Shown: piece by piece, positions 22,692 to 33,851 of the stretch
Position numbering within the stretch: the stretch's first letter is position 1
Layout: each line of letters begins with the position of its first letter
Assembly (NCBI GenBank): GCA_022264855.1
Contig: JABYQU010000007.1
Coordinates: 926,618-990,617 of the forward strand
DNA: 64,000 nucleotides
Direction of reading: 5' to 3'
Source: Lenzites betulinus
Lineage: Eukaryota > Basidiomycota > Agaricomycetes > Polyporales > Polyporaceae
The notes under the pieces: model-generated
Database searches by the model: none
The model's input: only the letters and a program-made list of their open reading frames with translations
Told to the model about the DNA's origin: nothing
Made by a program: the position numbers and the translations under genes

Positions 22692-23609
22692 ATGATGGGT
22701 GGTACAGGTCAGTCCCGCGCAATCCGCTCCGCCGTCCTATTATCGCGCTGACGTTGGCCTTAAATTATTGCCACCGCGGCACCCCTCTTGTCTTTCTCAC
22801 TCCCGCTCGCACGCACACAATGCAACTCACTCCTCGCCATACCTCGTGGGACGCTTCGAAATTGCGACTGGGGCTTGACTCGCGTGCCCGTGGTCATCTA
22901 TCTTTCGACACTCAGGATGGCTCTTCCTCTTCTCGGTCCTCGCGGCAGCTGGTCTCTTGTTTACAATGGTCTTCTTCGTACGTCGTAAAATCTGCTTTTT
23001 GCTTTCCACTACTTAACTCTGTCGATCCGCTCGTCAGATCATCATGTTCTCCGACCTCGAATGCGATTACATCAACCCCATAGACCTCTGTAATAAGCTG
23101 AACCAGGTGCGTATCCCGCAACAGTCCCCACACAACTCCAGCATATTCATACCTGCATGTTACCAGTTCGTCCTCCCCGAGAACATCGCGCACGCCTTCC
23201 TATCCCTGCTATTCCTCCTATCCGGCCAGTGGATAGCGTTCCTCCTCAACGCACCGCTACTCGCCTACAATATAAACAAGTACGTCCCTCTGACTCTGCA
23301 CGTGTGATCTCGGTGCGCTGCAATGGCCGGGTGCTGACGTGCCGCGTGCAGGATACGGGGCGGAAACCACATGTACGACGCGACGGAGATCTTCCGCACG
23401 CTGCCGAACCACAAGAAAGAGAGCTTCTTCAAGCTCGGGTTCTACCTGCTCAGCTTCTTTTACTACCTCTACCGGTGCGTTCGCCCCCCTGCTCTGATTA
23501 TGCGTAGGCGCGCATGTGCGCGTGCGCGTGTCGTGCGCGTGCCGAGGCTGACTGGCGTGGTATGCGTGCACACAGGATGATCCTCGCGCTCATCCAGGAG
23601 AGCGAATGA
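22692..23609 (+). CDS. ERV14: ER cargo receptor Erv14 / cornichon
   Basis: Small three-helix membrane protein of about 138 residues that loads transmembrane cargo into COPII vesicles at the endoplasmic reticulum. Exons are 22692-22707, 22916-22977, 23038-23106, 23167-23279, 23352-23474 and 23576-23609. Family signatures are [49 protein letters not shown] and [14 protein letters not shown]. Length is typical. The first exon (MMGGTG) is small and separated by a 208-base intron. It is chosen because it has a good donor and gives the expected short start before the first helix [20 protein letters not shown]. This first exon is the least certain part. Confidence 0.95.
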
Positions 23610-24211
23610 GCGTGCGGGACGGCTTTCGGTCGCGTCAGGTCGTTCGCCCGACCGTCGCGGCCCCCAAATTGTGGTCCTATCCGCCTTTTTGGACATTACG
23701 CCTATCACGACCCGCCGATGAGTTGAGACGACGGTACATATTGGATGGTTGTTTGCCGCAGCGCGTGGGGGTGTTCTGTGGGTGTTTATGGAAAATGCGG
23801 GGAGGAGTGACTGGTGAGGCCTTGAGGGCGGGTAGACGGCGGCGGTGGGACGGGACGGGACGCTTGCGCGACGCCTGGGCACGGATCTGATCTACGCGTA
23901 CGTACTTAGCTGCCAACGATGCTTATTTTCTTCTTTTCCCTCTCTCTCGAGTGGCTGTCTAGACACTAGTAGCGACGCTGTCGCTATCACGAGGGTAGTG
24001 CGCGGGGCTGCTAGTAAAAGTCAAGTACGTGTTCTTTGATCAAAGGTACGTGTATTTGAGATGCTTGGATGCCGAACGCAGAGATTCGCAAAAGTTACAT
24101 TCAATATTGAACATGGAAGTCTTATAACCACGGATAGTACTACTAGTAGTTGCAAGAGGGATCGGACCGTATGTTGCAAACATAGCTTATTACATGCAAT
24201 GAATACATGGC
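23610..24211. other. Intergenic
   Basis: About 600 bases between Erv14 and the tRNA gene. No motif-bearing frame is seen. The segment 23800-23880 is G-rich. Confidence 0.45.
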
Positions 24212-24216
24212 AAAAA
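24212..24216 (-). terminator. RNA polymerase III terminator
   Basis: On the minus strand five T residues follow the last tRNA base after one spacer base, as expected for Pol III termination. Confidence 0.7.
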
Positions 24217-24217
24217 G

Positions 24218-24299
24218 TGTCCCAGGGAGGATTCGAGCCTCCGTCTTCACGGTATTGTGTTTCCACAACGTGATGATCTAACCACTAATCGACAAGGAC
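24218..24299 (-). tRNA. tRNA-His (anticodon GTG), with intron
   Basis: Reading the minus strand, the D-stem is GATT/GATC and the anticodon stem is TCACG/CGTGA with loop TTGTGG+C and anticodon GTG. A 10-base intron (AAACACAATA) lies one base 3' of the anticodon, the canonical position. The T-stem is GGAGG/CCTCC with loop CTCGAAT, and the B box GCTCGAATCC fits. Acceptor stem GTCCTTG/CTGGGAC has one T-T mismatch at pair 6 and one G-T wobble. The discriminator is A73, usual for fungal tRNA-His. A run of T residues follows. The mismatch leaves some doubt about full function. Confidence 0.8.
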
Positions 24300-24756
24300 C
24301 GTGAGAGTACTCGCGCAGTTGCATACATAGCTATGCTAGACTCCAGAAAGCGGCAGAAATAGTAAATCGAATACAACATTGACATACGCCCACACATCCA
24401 TCATCTACAAAGCTAGGTTCAACAGTCCAGATCGACGCCCGCGCCCACATCACGGCTAGCGAGCCGAAGGGTTACTCATACAAGTCATACACGCAGTGGT
24501 ACATAGCGGCACTAGTACACACAACAGCGCGAAAGGTTCCCATACCGTGATCGTACATACATACAGTCATACACCAAGTCAAACACATCCTGCAAGCCAT
24601 CTATGCATCAGCTCTCCCATCCCATCGCCCGGTTCATCACGTCAAACGCTCACATTCTTTCTGGGACCGGAGGCGGCGTCCAGCGTCCAGCACCGGCGCC
24701 CGGCTCATCTCGAGGGCGTGCATCGTTCATCCTGGGTCGATTCGCGAGTGGGCGCG
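24300..24756. other. Intergenic
   Basis: About 450 bases between the tRNA and the convergent end of the Ser/Pro-rich membrane protein gene; presumably the 3' untranslated region of the latter. No feature is seen. Confidence 0.4.
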
Positions 24757-27106
24757 TCACCTCCGGAGATACCCCTCCTCCCGCTCGTCCTCCTCCGGCG
24801 AGCTGCGCAGGCTCATGTTGAGCGGCGTCCCCAGGTCCATCGGCGGCAGCTGCACCGCGCTCGTCCCCGTCCGGCTGCTCCGCACGCTGTTCGAGCGGCT
24901 GCGGCTCCCTCCGACGCCCCCGCCGCCCTGCGCGAGCGACAGCGCGGCCATGCCCGCGCTCGGCGGGCCCATGAGGGCGGACACGGGCAGCGGCCGGAGC
25001 GCCGTGCTGTCTTTGCGCCGGACCAGCGCCGGGCCCTGTTGCTGTTGCTGTTGAGACTGCTGTTGTTGCTGTTGATACTGCTGTTGCTGTTGTTGCTGAT
25101 ACTGCTGGTGATATTGCTGATACGGGATCGGTTGCTGCGGGGAGAGCGCGGAGGAGTGGGACGAGGACGAGCCGCGCCAGGTGGCGCTCGACGGGGCCAT
25201 GCTCGCCCCGCGCGTGTGCACGGAGAGCCGCGGCGGGGTCGGGGAGAGCGCGGGCGGCGAGAGCGGGTGCGGCGGCGGGGTGGTGAACGAGGGCCCGCCA
25301 GGGCCGCCGCTCATGCTCGCCGCGCGCGGATCGTACGCCAGCCCGGGCTGGATCTGCGTCGTGCGCGCCGCGTCCGCCGTGCGGAGGAACGCGCGGGGCT
25401 CGTTTTGCTCGGTTCCGGCTCCGGCTTGCGAGGGGCGGCGGTGGCGGATGTCGGTCGTGCTCATGCGGCGGAACGCGTCCGAGGGGCGGGCCATCTCCGG
25501 GGAGTCGGGGGAGAGCAGGCCGCCTGCGCCTGTGCTGGACGAGGAGGAGCCTGTGGCGACGGAGACCGAGCTGGGGCGCACGCGGCCGGTGGCGTCGCGG
25601 TGCGGCACGGCGGAGAGCGAGGACGGCGGCGGGAGGGCGAGCGGGGAGGTGACGATGGACGGGTAGCGGTGGTGCCCCGCCGACGCGGCGGAGCTCGCTG
25701 CGGTCGACTGCGAGCCGGAGCGCAGGACGCTCGTCTGGAAGGCGGCGGTGAGCGGGATCGCGGGGCCCGTGGAGGAGCGCGGGCGGTACGGCATCGTGGC
25801 GGTCGGCGCGCTCTGGCTCGCCGTCAGGCTGGGACGGCGCCGGCTGGCGGAGGAGGAAGTGGAGGGGGCGGGGGCGGGGGCGGCGTTGGGGTTGGAGAGG
25901 GAAGCTGTAGATAAGTGCGCGGCGGAGGAGGGGGACGCACGGAAGTGGGGGTAGGGCTGTGGCTGCTCGGGGGACGCGGGCGGGGAAGGTAGCTGCAGGG
26001 ATCTGGTTTCCGCATAGGCATAGGCATCGGGTGTGCTGTCCTCGAGCACAGGCTCCATCCCTGGTTTCTGGGTAGTTGGCCGGTGGCGGCTGCTCGGATG
26101 TCTGGCGAGCGCCGGGCCTGCGAGCGGGGCCTGCGAGGACGCGGAGGACGCGGAGGGCACGGGGGCGAAGAGGGGCATGCCCGGTGGGGCGGCGCGGGGG
26201 TGGGCCGCGTCCGAGGGCGAGGTGGGGGTTATAGGCAGCGGGAGGGAGGCTCGCCGGGCGGCGACGATGCTGTATTCGCGCTTGCTCGGCAGCCCCGGTG
26301 GGGTCGGACTGCGAGGCGGGAGAGGCAATGCCCGGCGCGTCCGGGTCGTGGCAGCGTCGCTGATGACGGGTCTTCCCAGCTCGTCGCGCCTGCACTCCCG
26401 CTCACGCACGGACTCGGGACGGGTGCTCGTGCTGCTCCGGTGCGAGGTCGTCGCGCGGGTCGTCGAGTGCGAGTGCGAGCGCGGGTCGGTGGCGTCGTCG
26501 CTGTCCGAGTGGTCGGCCGCGTCCGCGTGCGCCATCGCGCTGGGCGAGGGGGAGGGGCCGGGGGCGACGCTGCGTGCGCGGGGGCTCCGTGCGCGGCGAG
26601 AGGGGAGGTCGGACCAGGACCAGGTGAGCGCAGAGAGGGGGCGGAGGGGGTCGAGAAGTAGGGGGTGCAGCTGGGGGCGCGCGTCCGGACCGGCGAACAG
26701 CTTCTGATGTCGGACGGGCGAACTCCGAGATGGCAGATGCAGGCCGACGATGCCTCCGCCGCGCCAGTCTGCGTCTGCGTCCCGCTCGACGTCGCCGGAG
26801 CCCGTGCGCACCCTGTGGTAGAGGCTGCGGCGGACGGTGAGCACGGGCGGGCGGTGGCGGCGGTGGCGGACGAGGGGGACGACGACGGCGACGACGAGCG
26901 CGACGAGGGCGCAGCCACCGAGGACGCCCAGGACTACGCCCGGGTTCGCGGGGGACTGGTGTGGATGGGATGGGTGCAGCTGGTGCGGCGAGGACGGATG
27001 AATTTCGCAATGGGTGCATGATTAGCGCACGCCTCTTCTGTGACAGAGAAGGAGATCGGGGGCTCACATCATTCGCACAGTTCGCGCACTTGGCTGCGAC
27101 TGCCAT
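24757..27106 (-). CDS. Single-pass membrane protein with long Ser/Pro/Gln-rich tail
   Basis: About 753 residues from two exons, 27106-27068 (13 codons, MAVAAKCANCAND) and 26979-24757. Using the acceptor at 26980-26981, with a GCTAATC branch point before it, puts a strong transmembrane helix (VVLGVLGGCALVALVVAVVV) at about residues 30-50. It is followed by basic LVRHRRHR, which suggests a short outside N-terminus and a long cytoplasmic tail. The tail is low-complexity Ser/Pro/Arg with a poly-Gln/Tyr tract at about 600-640 and ends EEGYLRR. Regulatory or scaffold membrane proteins in fungi often look like this, but no domain is recognised. Other models would start within the long frame at 26844 and lose the helix. 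Confidence 0.7.
25036..25110 (-). repeat. CAG/CAA repeat encoding poly-glutamine
   Basis: Imperfect CTG/TTG triplets on the plus strand, read as Gln with interspersed Tyr and Ser in the membrane protein tail. Such tracts vary in length between strains. Confidence 0.85.
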
Positions 27107-28528
27107 AAGCTGAGATGAGCGCGGCGCGGTGGGCGGTGGCGGGTGTGCGGGCGTGCGTGCGCGAGCGAGGGCTGCGTCGCGGGGGGTGCTGAGGTGTTGT
27201 GGACATGGCGCGCGGGTCTGCGGTGGTGTTTAAGCAGTGGGTGTGGGCTGACGACAGCGACTGGAGTAGTGTGCGCGGCGGAGCACCACCGAGCGTGGAC
27301 GGTGGTGGCCCCGCACTCCTCTCCTCCCTCCGAGCTGGTGGGAGCCTCGTGTCTCCACACAGCCCCCGCGGTGACCATCGTCACTGATATGATCGACGCC
27401 TCTCCCCGTCACGGTCACCGCGGCACGCGCACAGTCAAGCTTTGGTCGAGGACGCGCACCAGCCCCCGGGGTGGACGCGCGCGCGGCGGCCATGCGTGCA
27501 GACGCACGCCTGCCTGATGTGAACATCATTCAAGGCCGGGCAGATCAGGGCGCGACGCGGAGAAGGATCAGCTCGAAGTGCGAATCCACCGTCGTGGGAG
27601 CTGCGGCGGAAGAGGGCAGCAAATTGGGCTAGCTGGTTAGTGTGCGACGTGCGTCCTCCGGGCCCGCCGCGACGTCGCCTTGCACTAGGACGGCGCACGG
27701 TGATGGGTGGCGCGCAGGCGGCGGGGCATTCGGTCCCGCACGCTCGCACCTCCTCCTGTCCTTGATCCCGAGGCGCGACGCCACATTGCGGCATCAGGCA
27801 GGGCTGTGAGAGCAGCGCTCGCTGTATATAAACAGCCTGGAATCAGTTTGATTCGGACGAGGAAGCACCGCTCGCTCGCTCTCACCTCAGCACCCCCGTG
27901 CGCCGACCACGCCGGACGCGGCCTTCCTTCCCCTCCCAGAGTGGGAGCCCGCGCTCGGGACGCCGATGATCATCCTGGACGTGCAGCTGTCACTGTTCGG
28001 CGTGTCTCCCCCGCAGTTTTGCGGATTGCTGCTGCTCGAGCTTGACGCGCAGGAGGGGTTGGGGCGTGCACGGGGGCTGGAGGGTGCACCGTTCGTTCGC
28101 CTTTATGCTCGCTGGTAGCTGATTGACAGCGCAATTAATCGCTGTATTGGACAGTCGTCAAGGGTCCCCAGCCTCCAGCGCGCTGTTGAGTGAAGGCAAA
28201 CACCCTTGGGTGGTGGAGACATGTTTCAGCATGCTTGCCGCTGTGGTCACCCGCAGTGGGCTTCGCTGTGATGTCTGCGGGTGCATCAGCACCCGTTGAG
28301 CGATGATATCTGCCTTACCTATATGGCGGGCGTATCGGCACGCAGATGTCCGCTGTCTCCATTTAGGATCCCGGATGCGGTTGCGTGCACACATCTCAGA
28401 GAACAACGAGCGCCGTCAGCGGGCGCCCCGATCGACTGGTATACATCCACACGCTATGATACATGAACACGATTATCTATCTAAGAGGGCGTGAGCGAGA
28501 CCGTACATATACACCCGCCGCGGCCCAC
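27107..28528. other. Intergenic; TATA box and a 50-codon frame
   Basis: GC-rich 1.4 kb between two minus-strand genes. On the plus strand TATATAAA at 27825-27832 precedes a short frame at 27966-28118 (MIILDVQLSLFGV..., 50 codons) by about 135 bases. The frame has no recognisable domain and is not called a gene. From 28118 to 28528 nothing is seen. Confidence 0.4.
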
Positions 28529-29585
28529 TCACGGCTTCTTCCTGGGGTCCGTCGGATCGGAGCCGTCGTCGTCCTCGCCAAAGCCCATGTTCTCCCAGAT
28601 CATCGAGCAGCAGACGCGGAGGAGCTTGATGGGCTCGTCGGTGAACGCCTTCTCGCACAGGCGGTGCGCGAGCTCGGTCTGCGCGCCGGACTGGACGCTC
28701 TCGCGCACGACGTCGAGCACCTTCCACGTCGGCGCGAGCACGTTTCCGAACTGCTCCCCGAGCGGGAGCGTGTCCGGTATTGGGAGCAGGATCGACTCGT
28801 GTCTGCAATGCGTTTAATTAGCGTTTGGCGGACGGGGGAAGAGAGACGCACGAGACGTCGGGGAAGGGCGGCATGCTGGCGAGGTCGTCGATGCGGTTCG
28901 CGTCCTCGACGAAGCGGCTCTCGTCGTAGGCGGCGCCGTGGGCCCACTCGTCGTTGCGGCGCTCCTTGAGGCGCTGCCACTCGGACTGGCTGTCGAGGGA
29001 GCGGCGCATGAGGTCCATGCGCTCCTGGGCGGCCCAGCGGCTGCGCGACCACCAGAGGTACCAGCCGGCCTTCCAGTAGCGCAGGTCGTCCATGCCGACG
29101 GGCTCGGACGCGCCGCTCGCGGGGTCGGGCTCGCCGTGGAGGGTGCGGCCGAGGAGGGCGTGGAGCCAGCCGGAGTAGCGCTGGCCCTCGGGGGGGAGCG
29201 GGTGGTGGACGGGGGCGGTCTCGACGACGTCGGTGGTCTCGATGCGGGGGGGCCGGCCGGGGAGTTGGTGCACGGACTGGGACTGGTGGTGGGAGAGGAC
29301 GCGGGTGACCTCGTGGAGGAAGACGCGGCGGAGGCAGAGGGAGCGGCACCAGGGGTCGTGGCCGTGGATGCGGCCGGTGATGCTCTGGGAGCAGAAGGTC
29401 AGGCAGCGCTCGTCGACCTGCGGGGAGAAGGGGCCTGGCGGGCGCGACGGTCAGCGGCGGGAGGAGGCGACATACCAGACACTCGCACCTTTCGGTGGGC
29501 GGACGATCTTGAGGGACGGCACGCGGTCCCACCACAGCTCCGACCGCGGCGGCGGCTCGTTGGACGTGTACGACGGCTGCTGCAT
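28529..29585 (-). CDS. Conserved protein of unknown function
   Basis: About 317 residues from three exons, 29585-29489, 29434-28853 and 28803-28529, with continuous frame and standard splice sites. The N-terminus reads MQQPSYTSNEPPPRSELWWD. A Cys/His-rich segment follows (RCLTFCSQ, HDPWCRSLCLRR) that could bind a metal. The middle is Trp/Arg-rich (YWKAGWYLWWSRSRW), and the C-terminal part is helical and soluble (LAHRLCEKAFTDEPIKLLRV). Compositional bias and splicing support a real gene. I do not recognise a family with a known role. Confidence 0.78.
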
Positions 29586-30785
29586 CTGCGCTGGCGGGTG
29601 ACCTATGTATGTAAAGGGGATGGGTGAGTGAGGTCAGCGCGCGGTGCGCCTCCCGACCGACGCGCGCCCCGCACCGGCGGAGTCTCAACACGCGGCGCTC
29701 GGAAGTTGAACCTGTGCACGCAGAGTTCAGTCGCCGCTCAAGCACGCGCAGTCGCCGCTCAAACACGCGCATATAACCCGCGGGCGAAAATCTCGTTCGT
29801 CCACCGCGCTGAACAAAGGACCGCTTTCGCAGCTCCCGCACAGAGAGGCCCGCCCTCTCCCCGTCGGCTGTGGGGAAAGTCCCCGGAGATGCAGAACGTG
29901 TCCCCGCCTGCCTGCAAAGCACCCGCCCCCAAGCACGGCGGGAGGGCGCGGGACGGCTCGGCGCGCTGACCCCCGCCTCGCGCGGGGCGAGCCGCGTCCA
30001 CCGCCATTCTGCCGCACGGTGGCCTGCTGCATGCTCGGTGACGGCGGCCGCGGCGCGAAGACGCGTGCGAGCGTCGCGGCCGCTCGGGTGTCCGGTCAGT
30101 GCTGCTGCGCGACTGTTGCTCATAGACACAGTTATGCGGTCGTGGCCCCCTCCAGGGCGCCGCGAACACAATGGGGCTTACTCTTGCTCAGCGCGGCTTT
30201 CGTATTTTTTCCTTCCTGAACGCTCGCTCGTTCGCAGTCGTGGTGGATTGGGTGGACGGCGTGGATGACCAGGTGTGTGTCCTTTCCGCTCGGTTTTCAT
30301 GATGCTATTCTTTATGAATTTCTTCAGGGAGTATACCTTCCTCCGAGTGAGGGAGGGCGGGCTCCAGAACTTGACACCCTGATCCTTTTGCTTCCCACTG
30401 CTCTCGATCCATTGCTGACGAACCTTTGCTTCTCAGGTGTCACGAAGTTGTGCGTAGTACAAGTACCCATGTGCCTCGTACACCCCTCGCAATATACTAT
30501 GTTCATTCGTCCCTATACTGCATCGCGCAGCTGTCGTGAATATCATGAAGCAGTCCACTTGCAAGCATCATGCCTTGCGTAGCGTGCTACATCGCAAATA
30601 CCGCACCGGCAGCGAAGGCGAAGCGTACTTGAAGCCGCCCATGAAGTAGAGTGCGCATACTATTGCGGCCTGATTCTCGCATATCGAATCTTCATACATG
30701 CCGCACGCATTGCGCCCGATCTGCCACCCAGAACTCACCGAATGTATCCCCTCGCCCCGCCGCCTACAATGCAGCCTCCACACTC
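29586..30785. other. Intergenic
   Basis: 1.2 kb upstream of the conserved unknown gene and downstream of the Rex4-like gene. The first 600 bases are GC-rich and promoter-like. The rest is more AT-rich, with a frame at 30265-30582 that has no motif. Nothing is supported. Confidence 0.4.
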
Positions 30786-32306
30786 TCACCGCGCACCAAG
30801 CCGGAATCCGCCCTTCGCCCCGCCCCCGCCCAGGTCCTTCCACCACTCCTCCTTCGCCTTCGCCTCTGGCTTCCCTTTGCTCTTGCTCTTGCTCTTGCTA
30901 CCCTTCCCGCTCGCCGCGCGTGCAGGCCGTGTAACGACCGTGGAGAGCCCGGACGACACGCCGCGCCGGCCCCCGCCCGGGAAGGACTCTGCGCGTTTGC
31001 GCTTCGTGTTCGTGGCGGGCGCGGGTGCGGATGTGGGTGCGGATTCGTCGTCTGAGGCGTTTGAGGCGCGGCTGGAGACGGAGCTGGCGCGCGCGCGTTT
31101 GGCGGGCGTGGTGGGCACGGGGGTGGAGGCGGAGGCGGGGGCGGACGGAGAGAGAGAGCGGGTGCGGGCGCGCGCGGGGAGCGGCGTGCGGAGGTCTTTT
31201 TCGAAGGTTTTGCGGTGGAGGCGGAAGAGGGCCATTGTTGCGCGTGCGTCTGTGACCTGGGAGTGGGGGGTTAGTGGGGAGGGAAAAAGAGGTATGGGGG
31301 AGAGAAGAGAAGGGAGAGGCGTACGGAGGAGTGCTCGCCGGACTGGATGGTGAGCCCGAGCTCTTGCTGGACGAGGTTCCGGAGCGCGGGGCGGCGGCCG
31401 CGCACGAGTTTGTGCTTGAAGAAGAGCAGCTGAGTGTCGCGTGTGAGTGCGCGGGGGTGGGAGAGGAGGAGCGCCTGTGGGGAGAGGAGGATGAGTGAGC
31501 GACGCGCGGGGCACGAGATGGAGCGTGCGCACTTTGAGATCGTTGTGCACGGCGTGGCCGACGAGGATCCGGTCCCTGAGGAGATCGGAGACCTCCTTCT
31601 GGGCTTCCTCGAACGGTTTTGCTGCGAGAGCGGTCAGCACACACAGCGAAGAAGCGGAGAAGCGGAGAGGTGGAGACAGACCGTGGACAATGTCGGACGG
31701 GCGGATGCCCGAAAACTGCGTGCGGTAGTCGACGACGCGCTCGCGCGGGCGCACGAAGAGGTCGAGCAGCACCGCGCCGTGGAAGTTGACGAGCGAGACG
31801 CGCGCGAGGACGGACTCGGCGCCGTCGATGCCCACGCCGACCATCTCGCAGTCCACCGCGAGGTACTTTCCGGGCCTTGTGGTGTGTGTCGGTGGGGGAT
31901 GCGAGAGGAGGGAGGAAGAGAGAGGGGGACGTACTGGGTGTGCGCGGGCGGGTGCTCGATCTCGGCTTTGACCATCGCGCGGAGGTGGGGGAGCGACTCG
32001 CCGTTCTTGATGTCGTCCCGGGAGGGGGTTGTGCTGGTGGACGGGTGTGTGGACGCTTCGGGGTGGGCGATGGGTACATCGGGCAGAGCTGTGTGTGGGG
32101 GCGAGTGGTCTACTTTGCGGCGTTTTCGTGGGTTTGTTGAGGTTGAGGAGTGTTTTGATGAGGAAGAAGGGGCTTGGGCGAGCGACTGGGGGCAGGAATG
32201 AGGAAGGAGCACGGCGGACGAGGGCGGATGGGGAGAGACGGACCTTGTGCAATGCGAGCCAATTCGAGGACGGGAGGGGCTTGTGGACATGCTCGCTTGT
32301 TCCCAT
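30786..32306 (-). CDS. REX4: RNA exonuclease Rex4-like (DEDDh 3'-5' exonuclease)
   Basis: About 405 residues from six exons: 32306-32244, 32185-31935, 31875-31682, 31621-31533, 31474-31325 and 31256-30786. Nuclear 3'-5' RNA exonuclease of the Rex4/ISG20L2 group, linked to rRNA processing. ExoI is [13 protein letters not shown] (Asp and Glu ligands), ExoII is [16 protein letters not shown], and ExoIII is [14 protein letters not shown], so all DEDDh residues are present. IRPSDI and AKPFEEAQ are Rex4-type. The N-terminal part has a nuclear localisation-like PRKRRKV, and the C-terminal 130 residues are a Lys/Ser/Ala-rich basic tail with [10 protein letters not shown] transposon (32502-33275) lies 196 bases upstream of the ATG. 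Confidence 0.93.
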   Translation of the reverse strand: MGTSEHVHKPLPSSNWLALHKVRLSPSALVRRAPSSFLPPVARPSPFFLIKTLLNLNKPTKTPQSRPLAPTHSSARCTHRPPRSVHTPVHQHNPLPGRHQERRVAPPPPRDGQSRDRAPARAHPVRPPLSSSLLSHPPPTHTTRPGKYLAVDCEMVGVGIDGAESVLARVSLVNFHGAVLLDLFVRPRERVVDYRTQFSGIRPSDIVHGLSPPLRFSASSLCVLTALAAKPFEEAQKEVSDLLRDRILVGHAVHNDLKVRTLHLVPRASLTHPPLPTGAPPLPPPRTHTRHSAALLQAQTRARPPPRAPEPRPARARAHHPVRRALLRTPLPSLLSPIPLFPSPLTPHSQVTDARATMALFRLHRKTFEKDLRTPLPARARTRSLSPSAPASASTPVPTTPAKRARASSVSSRASNASDDESAPTSAPAPATNTKRKRAESFPGGGRRGVSSGLSTVVTRPARAASGKGSKSKSKSKGKPEAKAKEEWWKDLGGGGAKGGFRLGAR

Positions 32307-32501
32307 TGCGTGTCGTGTGGGCTTGTTGGTTTCGATTGCGTCGCAGGCGACGAGTGCGTCGGATGAGGCCTGAGGAGCAGGATGAGCACAATCCAGGAGG
32401 CAGAAAGAATCCGCCCCGATCTCGATCGTGCTTTGCCCAGTAAGCGCTCGTTCCGGCCCGGCGTCGCCGCGGTGGAAATCTGTAGGCTGAAAGGCCAATC
32501 A

Positions 32502-33275
32502 CACAGGGGGCAATGAGCTATTTTTGTGAGAAAAACATGGCAAAAACATGCCAGTAGTTATTATTATTATTATTATCCGAGTTTATTATCCGCTGCAGGG
32601 AGATTCCCTATGTCAGGAGGAGTGGACTACGGGAGGGGCGCGAGATGGGACGTGTGCATGGGAAGAGGACAAAGGTGCGTAAAGCCAAGCGGGCGCGAAG
32701 GGCGACAGGGTTGGGCGACGCAGGTGTGCGAGCGGATGCCAGTAGTTGATAAAATATTCGCAACATGTTTAAGGCGAGAACATCAGAGTGAACATGGCGA
32801 AAAAAATAATATGTTCCCCGCACGTCTTTGGTGTTTTGTTCCAAACAATATGGCAAGAAATTTCCAAAAAATATGGGCATGTTGTGGAGCCATGTTTTCT
32901 GGGGCAACACACGGGGAACATAGGCTAAATTGGGGCCATTTTCTCGCAACAAACATGCGGAGAATACTGCCGGAGAACATGTGACCCACTTTTGCCATAT
33001 TATTGCCACGTTTTCTGCCAAAACACGCTGTAAACATTCCATGTTTTTCTAGCATGTTCTTCACTATTTTCATGAGAGTAAAATGTCGTAAAACATTGAT
33101 CACAATCCCACCATTTTAGTGACAAAACAATGCCAAAAAATCTCGAACAAAAATAGGAAATGTTCCTGCTGTGTTTCTGCTATGTTCTACAGCTGAATAT
33201 GGCAAGGCCTTTTTTGCATTCATTGGCATGTTTTTGGCATGTTTTCTGCGGAGACATTGGTCATTGCCCCCTGTG
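32502..33275. mobile_element. CACTA-like non-autonomous element (MITE)
   Basis: Perfect 15-base terminal inverted repeats, CACAGGGGGCAATGA at 32502-32516 and its complement at 33261-33275. They are flanked by a 3-bp direct repeat TCA (32499-32501 and 33276-33278). A CAC start with a 3-bp target duplication is the hallmark of the CACTA/EnSpm (CMC) superfamily. The 774-base interior is AT-rich, codes for nothing, and carries many subterminal copies of AACATG/CATGTT in both orientations, as CACTA ends do. A TTA microsatellite is at about 32558-32576. It sits in the 5' flank of the Rex4-like gene. Confidence 0.8.
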
Positions 33276-33448
33276 TCACTGCATTTTAGGACCTGTAGTT
33301 CATAGTTAGAGTACGTGCTAATAGCTGTGAATATACGAGCTTGTCAGACTTTGAATGAGAGAAACAGTCTCAGTGCACGTAGCCACATCTATGCTCAGAT
33401 TGAGAAAGTAGTCCAAGCTACTCTAAGTCGGAATGGTAGGTCTACTCA

Positions 33449-33812
33449 TGTTAAGACAATGCCCAGTGGTTCGCTTGTTAGGCTTTCAGCACAGGGACTT
33501 AGACGCTTCACACAGAGGGATCGAGGTTCAGAGGGGAGGTTCGAAGGGCGATAGATAACCAGGTCGAGCTGAGGTTCTCCTCAGCTCTCCTACTCGTATA
33601 TATACATGTGAGACACTCTGTAACCATGAGGCACAGCCTGCAGGTAACCACACCGTAGCCATAAGGTACTGAAACGCGTAGCGGAAACACACCGTAGCCA
33701 TGAGGCACTGAAACACATATCCAAAACACAAGGTAACCACGAGGCAGAGTCCGTGACTGATTCCAGACATAACGTGTGACCAACCGTTACTGAAGCGCGT
33801 ACGGTTGTAACA
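33449..33812 (-). repeat. 3' LTR of family X chromovirus
   Basis: 364 bases, minus-strand ends TGTTA...TAACA, nearly identical to the plus-strand solo LTR at 50416-50779 and exactly the same length. A polypurine tract directly precedes it on the minus strand. Confidence 0.85.
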
Positions 33813-33851
33813 TAACCCCCTTTCTATGGTAGGAAGTCGCCCTTGACTTCT

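Noticed and set aside
24757..26661. Long plus-strand frames opposite the Ser/Pro-rich gene
   Set aside because: Arg/Gly/Ala-rich antisense shadows of a GC-rich coding exon.
27966..28118. 50-codon frame downstream of a TATATAAA box
   Set aside because: No motif, no splicing evidence, and GC-rich DNA readily gives frames of this length.
33449..33812. Calling this LTR a solo insertion
   Set aside because: Flanks (ACTCA and TAACC) do not match, and a polypurine tract and chromovirus sequence adjoin it, so it is the 3' LTR of a truncated element.
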